A DNA stretch of 10,412 bases. Origin: Haplosporangium gracile. Taxonomy: Eukaryota; Mortierellomycota; Mortierellomycetes; Mortierellales; Mortierellaceae. The position numbers and the translations under genes are program-made. Below, piece after piece: positions 1 through 9,000 of this stretch. The stretch is from the NCBI GenBank assembly GCA_015499985.1, contig JAAAUF010001203.1, positions 1 through 10,412 of the forward strand, in the 5' to 3' direction. Within the stretch, counting starts at the first letter, position 1, and each line of letters opens with the position of its first letter. The notes beneath the pieces were generated by a model. It made no database searches and had not been told where the DNA came from. It saw only the letters and a program-made list of their open reading frames with translations.

Positions 1-209
1 AAAAAAAAAAAAAAAAAGGGTTCGCTCCTTGGTTCGAAGTGTTGAGTAGTATCGCAAACAATTGAGCTGTAGAAAAAAAAAATGTTGTGTCTCCCGATAT
101 TTGCTGCCGTTTTGTTCCTTGCTGCTGTCGTATTGTATTGTGTTATGAGAAAAGGTGCTGACGGATGCAAATAGATGAAAAGTAACCAGGGATGAATGGA
201 AAAACGTAC
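1..209 (-). other. 5' part of ATP7 intron 1, running off the window
   Basis: This stretch follows the GTACGT donor of the subunit d gene on the minus strand. It carries a candidate branch sequence (TACTCAAC, about 41-48 on the plus coordinates) and then a run of 17 T on the minus strand (A 1-17 on the plus strand) at the very edge, as expected just before an acceptor. An internal CTACAG acceptor at 72-67 exists, but what follows does not resemble subunit d. The intron is therefore read as longer than 209 nt. Confidence 0.6.
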
Positions 210-506
210 AGCCTTAGACTCGACAGCCTCAATAGACTTGATCTGAGCCGAAACATCATAGTTAGTGGGCTTAAAGGCCTTATGAGCCTTCTCGACCTCA
301 TCGACGATGGCCTGGTTCTTGAGGACCTTGCGGTAATGAGCAAAATCGACGGCGGTCTTTTGCTCCTTGAGATCAGACAAGACACGACGAGCCTCCTCGT
401 TGCGCTTGCGGAAGGCTCCCAAGGCAGCGACAGTCTCGGTCTTGAGACCAAGGGAAGTCGACAGCTTGGTCCAGTCGATGTGGGTGGCGGCGGCCTTGAC
501 AGACAT
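210..506 (-). CDS. ATP7: Mitochondrial ATP synthase subunit d, first coding exon (partial gene)
   Basis: Subunit d is part of the peripheral stalk of F1Fo-ATP synthase on the matrix side of the inner membrane; it helps stop the F1 head rotating with the rotor. The exon encodes 99 residues. Family-like blocks include HIDWTKL near residue 9, FRKRNEEARR at 32-41, VDFAHYRKVLKN at 53-64 and a run ending IKSIEAVESKA at 89-99, matching the order remembered from yeast Atp7. The start at 506-504 has no better in-frame ATG upstream. The exon ends on a codon boundary, followed by donor GTACGT (209-204). None of the AG acceptors between 209 and 1 continues the family sequence. A TACTCAAC-like branch point and a T-tract lie at the window edge, so exon 2 probably starts just outside. 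Family call sure; extent partial. Confidence 0.9.
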
Positions 507-1007
507 GATGGTGTATATGAAAGTGGAGTGGAGGGGGAGGAGGAGGAGTGTGTGTGAATGCGATGATGAATGGTGGAATATTTCGCTGCAGGACCCAGTC
601 GGGTGCAAGCCTGAAATCGCCTGTACTGCGTTCCGACTGCATCCTAAGTGAATTTGTGACGTAGAATAAGCCACAAACCTCAAATATTGCCACCAACCTA
701 ACCCTCCTGGACCCAAGGAACAGGAAGTAGGCGATTTGCCAAAGTATAGAAAAGGGTACCAGATATGAATGAGTTTTTGGTTTTATCAAAGTGAAAAGAA
801 GAGGGAAAGGTGTCTAAAAAATAATTGTACAAGGTAGAAAGAGAAAAATGATGATATTGAATGTCGAGTAGTCGGATTCTTGTCCTGTCTCTTGCTTTTG
901 GAACGAATGATATGTTCTTCAATCAGTTCCTGTTGACGATAGAGGTTCCTTTTGACCAGCGTGCTGGTTTCCGTGCAGTTCGAGCGTAAGAAAGGTGATC
1001 CGTAAAA
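507..1007. promoter_or_regulatory. Intergenic region: ATP7 leader/promoter and mL41 3' end
   Basis: This 501-bp gap separates two tandem minus-strand genes. The part nearest ATP7 (507-560) is pyrimidine-rich on the minus strand, as in fungal leaders. Possible sites are a CRE-like TGACGT at 657-662, a 7-bp inverted repeat (CAGTCGG 596-602 with CCGACTG 633-639), and a 9-bp inverted repeat (614-622 with 729-737). I see no TATA box and no RNA gene. The part nearest mL41 (about 790-1007) should hold its 3' untranslated region. The function of each site is unproven. Confidence 0.4.
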
Positions 1008-1578
1008 TTATGAGGCCAGCTTCTCGGGAACGACGGCCTCGACCTTGTTGAAGTAGTCCCTGGCAGTGAAAGCTCCAGTGGTCTTCTGAGTCGAGCGAGA
1101 GACATAAGGCAACAACTAAAAGAACGATGAAGCGAGGAAAATTCGTCAATTGATGATTCTTGTGCAACTGTATTCCTGCTCTGTCGACGCTCAATTGATC
1201 CTTTATGATTTTGATTGTGGCCAGGAGGCTCACTGTTCTTCTGAAAGTGGTGGATCCATACCTTGAAGTCGGTCAAGTCGGGGACGACAAAAGCACGGAC
1301 CTTCTCCCATTCAATAAAATAGCCTCCACGCTTGGTATGACGACCCATAGCACCACTGCCGGTACCTAATGATATTCACCATGATGAAACAGGTAGTCGA
1401 GTTAGTGATATGTTGTAGCCATGGTGTTTGAAGAGTAACGTTGTTTTGGTTGCATGTACATCCAACTGTGTAAGATGATGTCGGTTCCTTATGTACCCTT
1501 GTAGTGGTTGCGTCCACGCTTGGATGTAAGCTGCTGGCGAGAGGCGCCACGCATGATTGCCTTTGTGATTCCGAACAT
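1008..1578 (-). CDS. MRPL27: Mitochondrial large ribosomal subunit protein mL41 (YmL27 family), 3 exons
   Basis: mL41 is a small protein of the mitoribosome large subunit in the matrix. Exons on the minus strand are 1578-1497, 1365-1262 and 1115-1008, giving 97 aa. Donors are GTACAT and GTATGG; acceptors are ATTAG and TTTTAG. The junctions rebuild the family core: residues 20-31 (KRGRNHYKGTGS), 33-43 (AMGRHTKRGGY), then IEWEKVRAFVVPDLTDFK up to residue 62, and LLPYVSRST at the start of exon 3. The GTG-GAMG-TK-GG-IEWEKVR-FVVPDL pattern is diagnostic of L41/YmL27. The N-terminus (MFGITKAIMRGASRQQ) is basic with no acidic residue, fitting a short mitochondrial targeting peptide. At 97 aa it is shorter than yeast Mrpl27 (about 146 aa as I remember it) but has the whole core. 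It is divergent from MAK21. Confidence 0.92.
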
Positions 1579-1868
1579 GGTTGACTATGTGTGTAATGCG
1601 ATTGGTGAATAGAAGCTGATCTCTGTGTCTGTCGTTTTTTGTTCACCTCCGAGAGGGGCGAACATTTTGTTGTGTGGAAGTGGGGAATCAGAACCGAAAG
1701 AAGCAGTCTTAAATCACATGACATACACACTTTTTGTTTACATTTTTTTTCTTTTTTTTTTCTTTGTCCCAAGCCTGTAAACTACTCTCTTGTCTGGTAG
1801 GCTTTGCTTCTCTTCTCCATTCAACAGAATCCCCTCCGCCACTATTTCCCTTTTTTTTCTTTTCCATC
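1579..1868. promoter_or_regulatory. Divergent promoter shared by mL41 and MAK21
   Basis: Only 290 bp separate the two start codons, so both promoters and leaders must fit here. Visible candidates are ATTGG (an inverted CCAAT box) at 1601-1605, an imperfect inverted repeat at 1641-1663 (arms GTTC-CCTC and GAGG-GAAC), and ATCACATG at 1713-1720, which fits the RTCACRTG E-box of Cbf1-type bHLH factors. Long T-tracts at 1742-1761 and 1850-1858 mark the CT-rich MAK21 leader. ATG 1869 has A at -3 and G at +4. The sites are pattern matches only. Confidence 0.5.
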
Positions 1869-4800
1869 ATGGCTTTCAAACCAGGCAAAAAGGGTGGAAA
1901 CCACAACAGCAACAATAACAAGGGCAACACCAACAACTATGGCAACAAGGGAGGCAAGGACTTCAACAAGTCCCACAACAACGACACTGAGGGTATGAGC
2001 GAGGTCAAGAAGGCCTTTGCTTCTGTCGTCAAGGGCCCCTCGGCCAACGGCAGTATTCCCAAGAACATGCTCGCCTCGGTTAAGGCCAAGCCCGGCAAGG
2101 TGAAATTGACCTTCAAGCCATCGCCACAATGGTACAGCGATCCTCTTCCCGAGCTCGAGGACGACGGCAAGGATCACCATATGCTCGAAACCACCCTCGC
2201 CCAAAAGACCGCCCAAGCCACCCGGCTCTTGGAAGAGGAAAACACCAAATACGACGAGAATCCCAGCTTGTCGTCATCCGACAAGAACTTTGTCTCGACC
2301 ATCATGGCCTCTGGTACCTTGAACGATCGTGTCTCGGCATTGACGCTGTTGGTCCAGGAATCCCCACTTCACACCACCAAGAGTTTGGACAAGCTGATGG
2401 CCATGGCTGAAAAGAAGAGCAGGACCGAGGCTGTCAAGAGTATCGAGAGTTTGAAGGATCTTTTCATTGGTGGTATGCTCCCCGACCGCAAGCTCAAGTA
2501 AGTTTCAGAATCATATATCATCATCATCATTGGAACCTTGGGATACTAGTTTTTATACTATTTGATAGAGAACTAACGCGACTTTTATGAATGATTCAAA
2601 ACTACAGGTACTTTCAGGATCGTCCATTGACTCACCCCAACGCCACCAACGAGCATTTGATCATGTGGATCTTCGAGGACTACTTGAAAAAGACCTTCTG
2701 GAAGTTTGTGCAGTTGCTCAAGATCCTTTCCGATGATCCTGTTGTCCACGTCCGTCATCGTATGCTCGGTTTCATTGCCGAGTTGATGAGCGCCAAGCCT
2801 GAACAGGAGAACACCCTTTTGGAGATGCTTGTCAACAAGATGGTAAGGCGCTTGTGCTTGTTTATTAAGAGCTATTTTACGATTCAGCTGACAGCGAGAT
2901 TATGAACAAAGACTAACAACCATATATTGGTCTTGTTGTAAACGAAATAGGGAGATAACGAAAACAAGGTGTCGGCAAAGTCATCGTATGAGATTCAGCA
3001 GTTGTTGAGGGCTCATCCAGGAATGACTATGATTGTGGTCCGTGAAGTTGAGCGTTTGTTGATGCGTCCTCGCATTTCCGAGCGCGCCCAGTACTACGCC
3101 ATTATCACCCTCAACCAGACCATTCTCAGCGCTCGCCAGGTTGATATCGCCAACAAATTGATCGACCTCTACTTCATCTTCTTCAAGCGCATGCTGGGTG
3201 ATCAGGAGTCACAGGTCAAGAAGACCAAGAACTTTTTGAAGGAGAACAGGAACAAGGTCGACAAGAAGCGCAAGAAGGATGCTGGCAAGACCAAAGGACC
3301 TCAGAGGACAGCTGGCGAAGTTCTGGATCTTCAGGATTCCGAGCACTCCAAGATGATTGCTGCCGTTCTTACTGGAGTCAATCGTGCTTTCCCCTTCGCC
3401 AAGGTCGACGACAAGGTCTTTGCCGCCCACATGGACATTATTTTCCGCATCACCCACACTGGAACCTTCAACACTTCAATCCAGGCCCTGCGTTTGATCT
3501 TCCGCGTCTCGACCATCCAAAAGAACACATCGGACCGATTCTACAGGACATTGTACGAGTCGCTCTTGGACCCTCGCTTGATTCTCACCTCCAAGCAGTC
3601 GATCTACCTCAACCTCATCTACGACGCCATGCTGGCTGATCAGTCTCTCCCCAGAATCAAGGCATTCGTCAAGCGTCTCGTCCAGTCGTGCGCACACCAC
3701 CAACCTCCATTCATCTGCGGAGCCTTCTTTTTGATTTCCAAGCTTATGATCTCCAAGACCGGACTGTCCAACATGGTCAGCCAACCTGAGGACAATGACG
3801 AGGAAGAGAACTTTAAGGACGCACCTGAGGATGACGAGGACGAGGACAAAGAGAAGAAGAAGGACGAAGAGGATAAGAAGGGTGATGGCAAAAAGCCCGA
3901 GGGAGCATTGAAGTACGATGGCAGGAAGCGTGAGCCTCGTTACAGCAATGCCGACAAGACGTGTCTCTGGGAAATGGTAGGGATCAAACGTGTGTTTAAA
4001 TTTTTGAGGTAATATTCATCTCTAACTATTCATTGTCTAACACTTTTGGTACTTTTTTTTCTAGGCCCCATTCTTGTCTCACTTCCATCCCACAGTGTCC
4101 TTGTACGCTGCGCACATTCTGTCAAATCAGCCTATCGAGGGTAAGCCCGAGTTCTTCCAGCACGCCTTGATCCACTTCTTGAACCGCATGGTTTACAAGA
4201 ACCCCAAGAAGCAACGCGATGATGTCAACACTGCCTTGGGTACCAAGGGTTCATCTATTATGCAGCCTATGGCCGCTCACCGGGGCACCAGCATCATGCT
4301 CAAGAAGTCTGGAGGAAACGATGTCAATGTCAACACCGAGGCCTTCTGGCAAAAGAAGATTGAGGACGTTCCAGTTGACCAGGCCTTCTTCCACAAGTAC
4401 TTTACCCAGAAGAAGATCCTCAAGCCCGCCACTGGCAAGAAGGCCGCCAAGTCTGCAGGATCGGACGACGACGAAAATGACTTTGGTGGCTCCAAGAAAC
4501 GGGGCGTTGATGCGGATGATGATGACGAGGATGGATCGGATATGGATGAGGACGAGGTTTGGAACGCAATGATGAGCGATATGCCCAAGGACGCCATGGA
4601 GGATGTTGACGATGATGACGAGGATCTGAGTGACGGCGAGTTGGAAGAGCTTATGTTGAGCGATCTCGAAGATGAGGAGGGTGCTGGTGGCGATGATGAT
4701 GATGATGATGACGAGGATATTGACGAGGAGTCATTCGGCAAGGACGAGTCAAGCTGGAAGGACGATGACGGTGATGACGAGGAGGCCAATATGTTTATGG

Positions 4801-5173
4801 ACGAGGAGGAGGATATGGTTGCCAGCGACGAGGAGGCAGCAGCCGAGGAATTGGACCAGGAAGAAAAGGGTAAGCGTCTTTCGATGCCTATCTGTGTATT
4901 TCTGTTTATCTGTGTATCCATGAATCTGTACCTGTGCGCGCGATCGGCGGTGTGGTGATGATGTGTTTAACCCCAGATTTACCATCCCCTCTTCGGTTTC
5001 AGTTTTTGGTGGCGGCACTTTTATCTTTGTGTAACTGAGCATGTTATATTAACACTTTGTGTTTATTTTTGATAATAGGACGCGACAAGAAGCGCAGAAA
5101 GAAGGTTGCCTTGCCCATGTTTGCCTCTATGGAGGACTATGCCCACCTTATCGACCAGGAGGACAGCGAGTAG
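1869..5173 (+). CDS. MAK21: Ribosome biogenesis protein Mak21/Noc1 (CEBPZ family), 5 exons
   Basis: Mak21/Noc1 pairs with Noc2 in the nucleolus in early pre-60S particles. Exons are 1869-2497, 2608-2842, 2951-3976, 4065-4869 and 5079-5173, giving 929 aa; yeast Mak21 is about 1,025. Donors are GTAAGT, GTAAGG, GTAGGG and GTAAGC; branch points such as ACTAAC and TCTAAC precede the acceptors. The N-terminus (about 8-50) is Asn/Gly/Lys-rich. The helical-repeat region includes NKMGDNENKVSAKSSYE (286-302) and RPRISERAQYY (327-337). The CBF/Mak21 domain lies at about 465-650, with the hallmark PPFICGAFFLISKL (540-553) and HFHPTVSLYAAHIL (636-649). It is interrupted by an acidic/lysine insert at about 565-605. 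Residues 763-895 are very Asp/Glu-rich, ending in a basic patch (900-907) and the conserved tail LPMFASMEDYAHLID. No in-frame ATG lies upstream of 1869. Confidence 0.95.
4949..5045 (+). ncRNA. Possible intronic C/D-box snoRNA in MAK21 intron 4
   Basis: Intron 4 of MAK21 (4870-5078) is the longest of that gene. It contains a perfect C box GTGATGA (4955-4961) and a D box CTGA (5035-5038) 73 nt later, a usual spacing for C/D guides. Flanking bases could close a six-pair stem (4949-4954 with 5040-5045), but four of the pairs are G-U. snoRNAs often sit in introns of ribosome-assembly genes, so the host fits. I could not identify an rRNA target for the guide upstream of the D box or a clear C'/D' pair. 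Short boxes like these occur by chance. Confidence 0.2.
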
Positions 5174-6051
5174 AAGCGCCCATTGTTCATTTTTTGTTAT
5201 TATCTCTATCATTCACAAACACATCCATGTTACCATTCAATCGCCCACTTTGCCTACATATACACACACCTTTACTTTCAATATATTACAACCCATTTTG
5301 CATGTTTTTCATTCTTTATCTATCTTTTATCTCACTCCATTGGTTGCAGATCAGTTGTGTATTGCTTAACTGTTGATGGCTTTTTTAACCTTTTTTTTCG
5401 TTACTGGTTACATATTTCTACCATTAGCATGGCTTTTCCATTGTTCGCTTCGATTGTTTTTCCTTTTAATTTCCACTTTTACCGGGTTTTTGCTCTGTTG
5501 CTTATGCGGCGTCTCCAACTGGAGCGAAGATGTGTCTTGACTGGGGTTTCATTCAATCATCAAAAAGGAAAAAAATATATTGTTCTAAATAGAAAAATTG
5601 ATCTGAGCGCGGTGCGCATCATCTAGAGAAGGTCAGGTGCAATCATTTCACCCATCCATCCCGGGGTCTCGGTGTCGGTGTCGATGGATCGTTGTGGTTG
5701 ATCAGAACCACGTTTCAGACTGACGCGACCACCAGCTCCCCATCTCTCTCTTTTTTTCCTTTTTCTTTTTCATTTTCATTTTCCTCTTTTTCCCTTTCTT
5801 TTGTCATTCTTCCTCACTACATTCCGACACGCACGCACTGCTTTGGCTGCACATCTTATTCGCACCCATATTCTACTCGATATCCACATAACAATCAACA
5901 ACGAACATACACACACACACACAGTCATCAGCTATTCTCCTCCGTTCCCTTTTTACCTATCTCTCTGTCTCCCCTTGCCATTAAACCACACTTCAACAAC
6001 GGCTCCAAAATCAATAACAACTCCACCTTCCTAAATTTCTAAGCAACAAAT
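5174..6051. promoter_or_regulatory. Intergenic region: MAK21 3' UTR and ENA-type ATPase promoter/leader
   Basis: No gene is supported in these 878 bp. About 5174-5480 is T-rich and should hold the MAK21 3' end. Between 5590 and 5720 the sequence becomes GC-richer. It contains GCGC-GGT-GCGC (about 5608-5618), a tandem GGTGTC repeat near 5671-5682 and a small perfect hairpin (GTGGTT 5694-5699, AACCAC 5706-5711). From about 5739 to 5807 runs a C/T-rich tract (CTCTCTTTTTTTCC type). An (AC)7 repeat lies at 5909-5922. A CCCCT that fits a stress-response element is near 5973. The CT-rich tract followed by an A/C-rich stretch up to the ATG is a typical fungal core promoter and leader. Confidence 0.5.
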
Positions 6052-9000
6052 ATGGCAAAGAAAAAGGCGGTCAGCAATGAGCCCGAAACACCCTTCCACA
6101 CCTTTACGGTCGACCAAACCGCCCAACACTTTTCAACCAACACCCTCGAGGGTCTGACCTCTCAAGAGGCCGCCAACCGACTCAAGATCTATGGTGTCAA
6201 CGAGCTTCAGGGTAACGGGGGTGTCAAGTGGTACAAGGTCCTCTGGCGCCAGATCGCAAATACCCTTGTCGTTATTCTTCTTATTGCAACCGTAAGTTTT
6301 TCCTTGTGCGTCTAAAGAGAAGGAGGGAGCGAGAGATATGAGCTGTGCGTACGTGCATAAATCCTGTGAATCATGAATCATTTTATCGCGGTAGTTTTTC
6401 CCCGACCCGAAAAACCCTAAAAATTTGACTGATTGATCTGTGCTTATAAATAATCGAACACCACGGACAACTTCATCAGCACGACCCTGATCCCTCTCTT
6501 CCCTACCTTTTCGTGCCCTTTGCATTCTTTCCTAATGCTCCATCCTTTTCTCATACACAAACTCGAATTTGCTTTATGTACTCGATGGGAACAACAAACA
6601 AAAAAAAAAAATAGATCCTGTCGTTCGCAACAAAGGATTTCGCAGAAGGAGGCGTAATCCTGTTCATCGTCATCATGAATGCAGCTATCGGATTCTGGCA
6701 AGAATACAACGCTGAACAAACCATGGAAGCCCTCCGCAACATGTCTTCCCCAACCGCCAAGGTCGTCCGCGATGAAACCCGCGCCACGGTCCCCAACAAT
6801 CAGACCGTCCCCGGTGACATCATGATTTTTGAGGACGGAGATGTCATTGGTGCCGACTGTCGGCTCTTTGAGGTCTTTAACCTGGAGACTGATGAGGCTT
6901 TGTTGACGGGTGAGTCCTTACCGGTGCAAAAGAACTTGGAGATGATCGAGCATGCGGAGCAGCCGTTGGGAGATCGCTTGAATATAGTCTTTGCGTCAAC
7001 CACGGTGGTCAAGGGTCGTGCCAAGGGAATCGTAACGGCCACGGCAATGAAAACCCAGATTGGAAAGATTGCGACCACCCTAATGGAGGTCGACACCAAT
7101 GAAGCGACGCCGCTCCAGAAGCGGCTGAACAAGATGGCCTATTTTATCTTCCTGGCTGCGGTTATTCTGGTAATTATTGTGTTTGCTGTGCACAAGTTCA
7201 AGTACTCAAACGAGGTGGCGATTTATGCAATCTCGGTGGCGATTGCTATCATCCCTGAGGGTTTGGTGGCGGTCGTGACGCTGACGATGGCGTTTGGTGT
7301 TCGGCGGATGGCGGAGGTTAAGACTATTGTTCGTCGCTTGTCATCTCTTGAGAGTTTGGGCGCTGTTACCAACATTTGTTCTGACAAGGTATGTCTCCTT
7401 GCTTTTCTTAGCACAAAAAAATATATTTATAGTTGCGCAATGAAATGAGCGGAACGGACATTCGCGTCAAGTGCAAGCAAGGTACACTAACATTTTTGTC
7501 ATTTGTGGATGTCACATTTGAATAGACGGGTACGCTGACACAGTCAAAGATGGTGGCTGTTCGCATGTGGCTACCCAGTGATGGTTTTTACCGCATCACC
7601 GGCACCGGCTTTATTCCCGAGGGAGACGTTTTCCGTCAGGGAGAGATTGAGGACGATGAGTTCTTGATGCAGGAGGAGCAGATCCCCACCGGTTCCGGAA
7701 GCGACCACTACCTCCGCGCCCTCGAGGCCGCTTCGCTCTGTAACATGGCTGAGCTCCGTCGTACTGCTCACCCCGATACCAACGGTGAATGGTCTGCCAT
7801 CGGTGACCCTACTGAGATTGCCCTGCAGGTCCTCGCCTATAAGGCTGGTATGGCCAAACCCGATCTGCTCGATCAAGGATTCAAGTTGATTGCCGAGTTT
7901 CCCTTTGATTCTTCCGTCAAGCGCATGTCTGTCCTCTACCAGGGACCCGATACCGAGGAAGGGCCTGGCGAGTACATCATCTTCTTAAAAGGAGCCACTG
8001 AGCGTGTTATTGGCTGCTGTACCTACTGGCGTGATGGTGATATTGAGCGCAGTTTGGTAGGAGAGAAAGGCACTGAACGCGAGACATTTGAGAAGATGAT
8101 GACGGAGAAGATGGATATCCTGGCCGAGAAAGGTCTTCGTGTCTTGACCCTTGCTTACCGTCGGTTTGAACCTCCACCAGGCGTCGATCTTGTCCACGGG
8201 CTTGACCGCGCTTCTATCGAAGCCGATATGGTCTTTTTGGGTCTGGTTGGTATCTATGACCCACCCCGTGCCGAGTCTCGCCCTGCCGTGCTCAAATGTT
8301 ACGATGCCGGTATCCGTGTCCATATGTTGACAGGAGACCACCCCTCGACTGCTGCTGCGATTGCCAAGGAGGTTGCAATTATACCTGAGAATTGTATAGT
8401 CAAGGATAATCCATTGATCATGACCGCAAGACAGTTTGATGCCATGTCGGACGAGGAGGTCGACGGTCTGGTTGAGTTGCCTCGTGTCGTTGCCCGCTGC
8501 TCACCCAACACCAAGGTCAAGATGATTGGCGCTCTCCATCGCCGAGACCTGTTTGCGACCATGACCGGAGACGGAGTCAACGATTCACCATCACTCAAGG
8601 CTGCCAACGTCGGTATTGCGATGGGTCAATCTGGCTCAGATGTGGCCAAGCAGGCAGCCGATATTGTGTTGACGGACGACAACTTTGCGTCGATTGTCCA
8701 GGCCGTGGCGGAAGGTCGTCGCATATTTGCCAACATCCAAAAGTTTGTTCAGCATTTGATGTCAGCCAACGTTGCAGAGATTGTAGTCTTGGTTGTCGGT
8801 CTTGCCTTCAAGGACGATGACCAAAACGCCGTCTTCCCTATGAGTGCTGTAGAGATCTTGTTCTTGAACATGATCACATCCTCCCCACCTGCCATGGGTC
8901 TGGGACTCGAGCCCGCCAGTGAGACCAACATGCACGAGCACCCCCGGTCGGCCAAGCAAGGACTGTTCTCATGGGAGGTCATCATGGACACGTTTGTCTA

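Noticed and set aside
1..66. ATP7 exon 2 after the CTACAG acceptor at 72-67
   Set aside because: The translation (LNCLRYYSTLRTKE) shows no likeness to subunit d, and a branch point plus T-tract follow it, so the true acceptor is probably beyond the edge.
563..614. C box (ATGATGA 563-569) and D box (CTGA 611-614) in the ATP7 upstream region
   Set aside because: The spacing of 41 nt is short, no stem is visible, and TGATGA is frequent in this DNA.
923..1348. Unspliced reading of the mL41 locus as a 141-aa protein
   Set aside because: It keeps exon 2 but runs through intron 2 and reads exon 3 out of frame; splicing restores the family sequence on both sides.
1734..1868. Longer N-terminus for Mak21 in the same open frame
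   Set aside because: The open stretch has no ATG before 1869 (it begins TTG) and would encode poly-Phe from a T-tract; it is a CT-rich leader.
4277..4921. Ser-rich reading frame on the minus strand opposite the Mak21 acidic tail
   Set aside because: It is the reverse complement of Asp/Glu codons (GAC/GAT/GAG read as Ser and Leu), opposite a family-conserved exon.
6675..7448. ATPase start at Met101
   Set aside because: The upstream exon 6052-6291 encodes the expected N-terminal domain and M1 and joins in frame; kept only as a possible alternative transcript.
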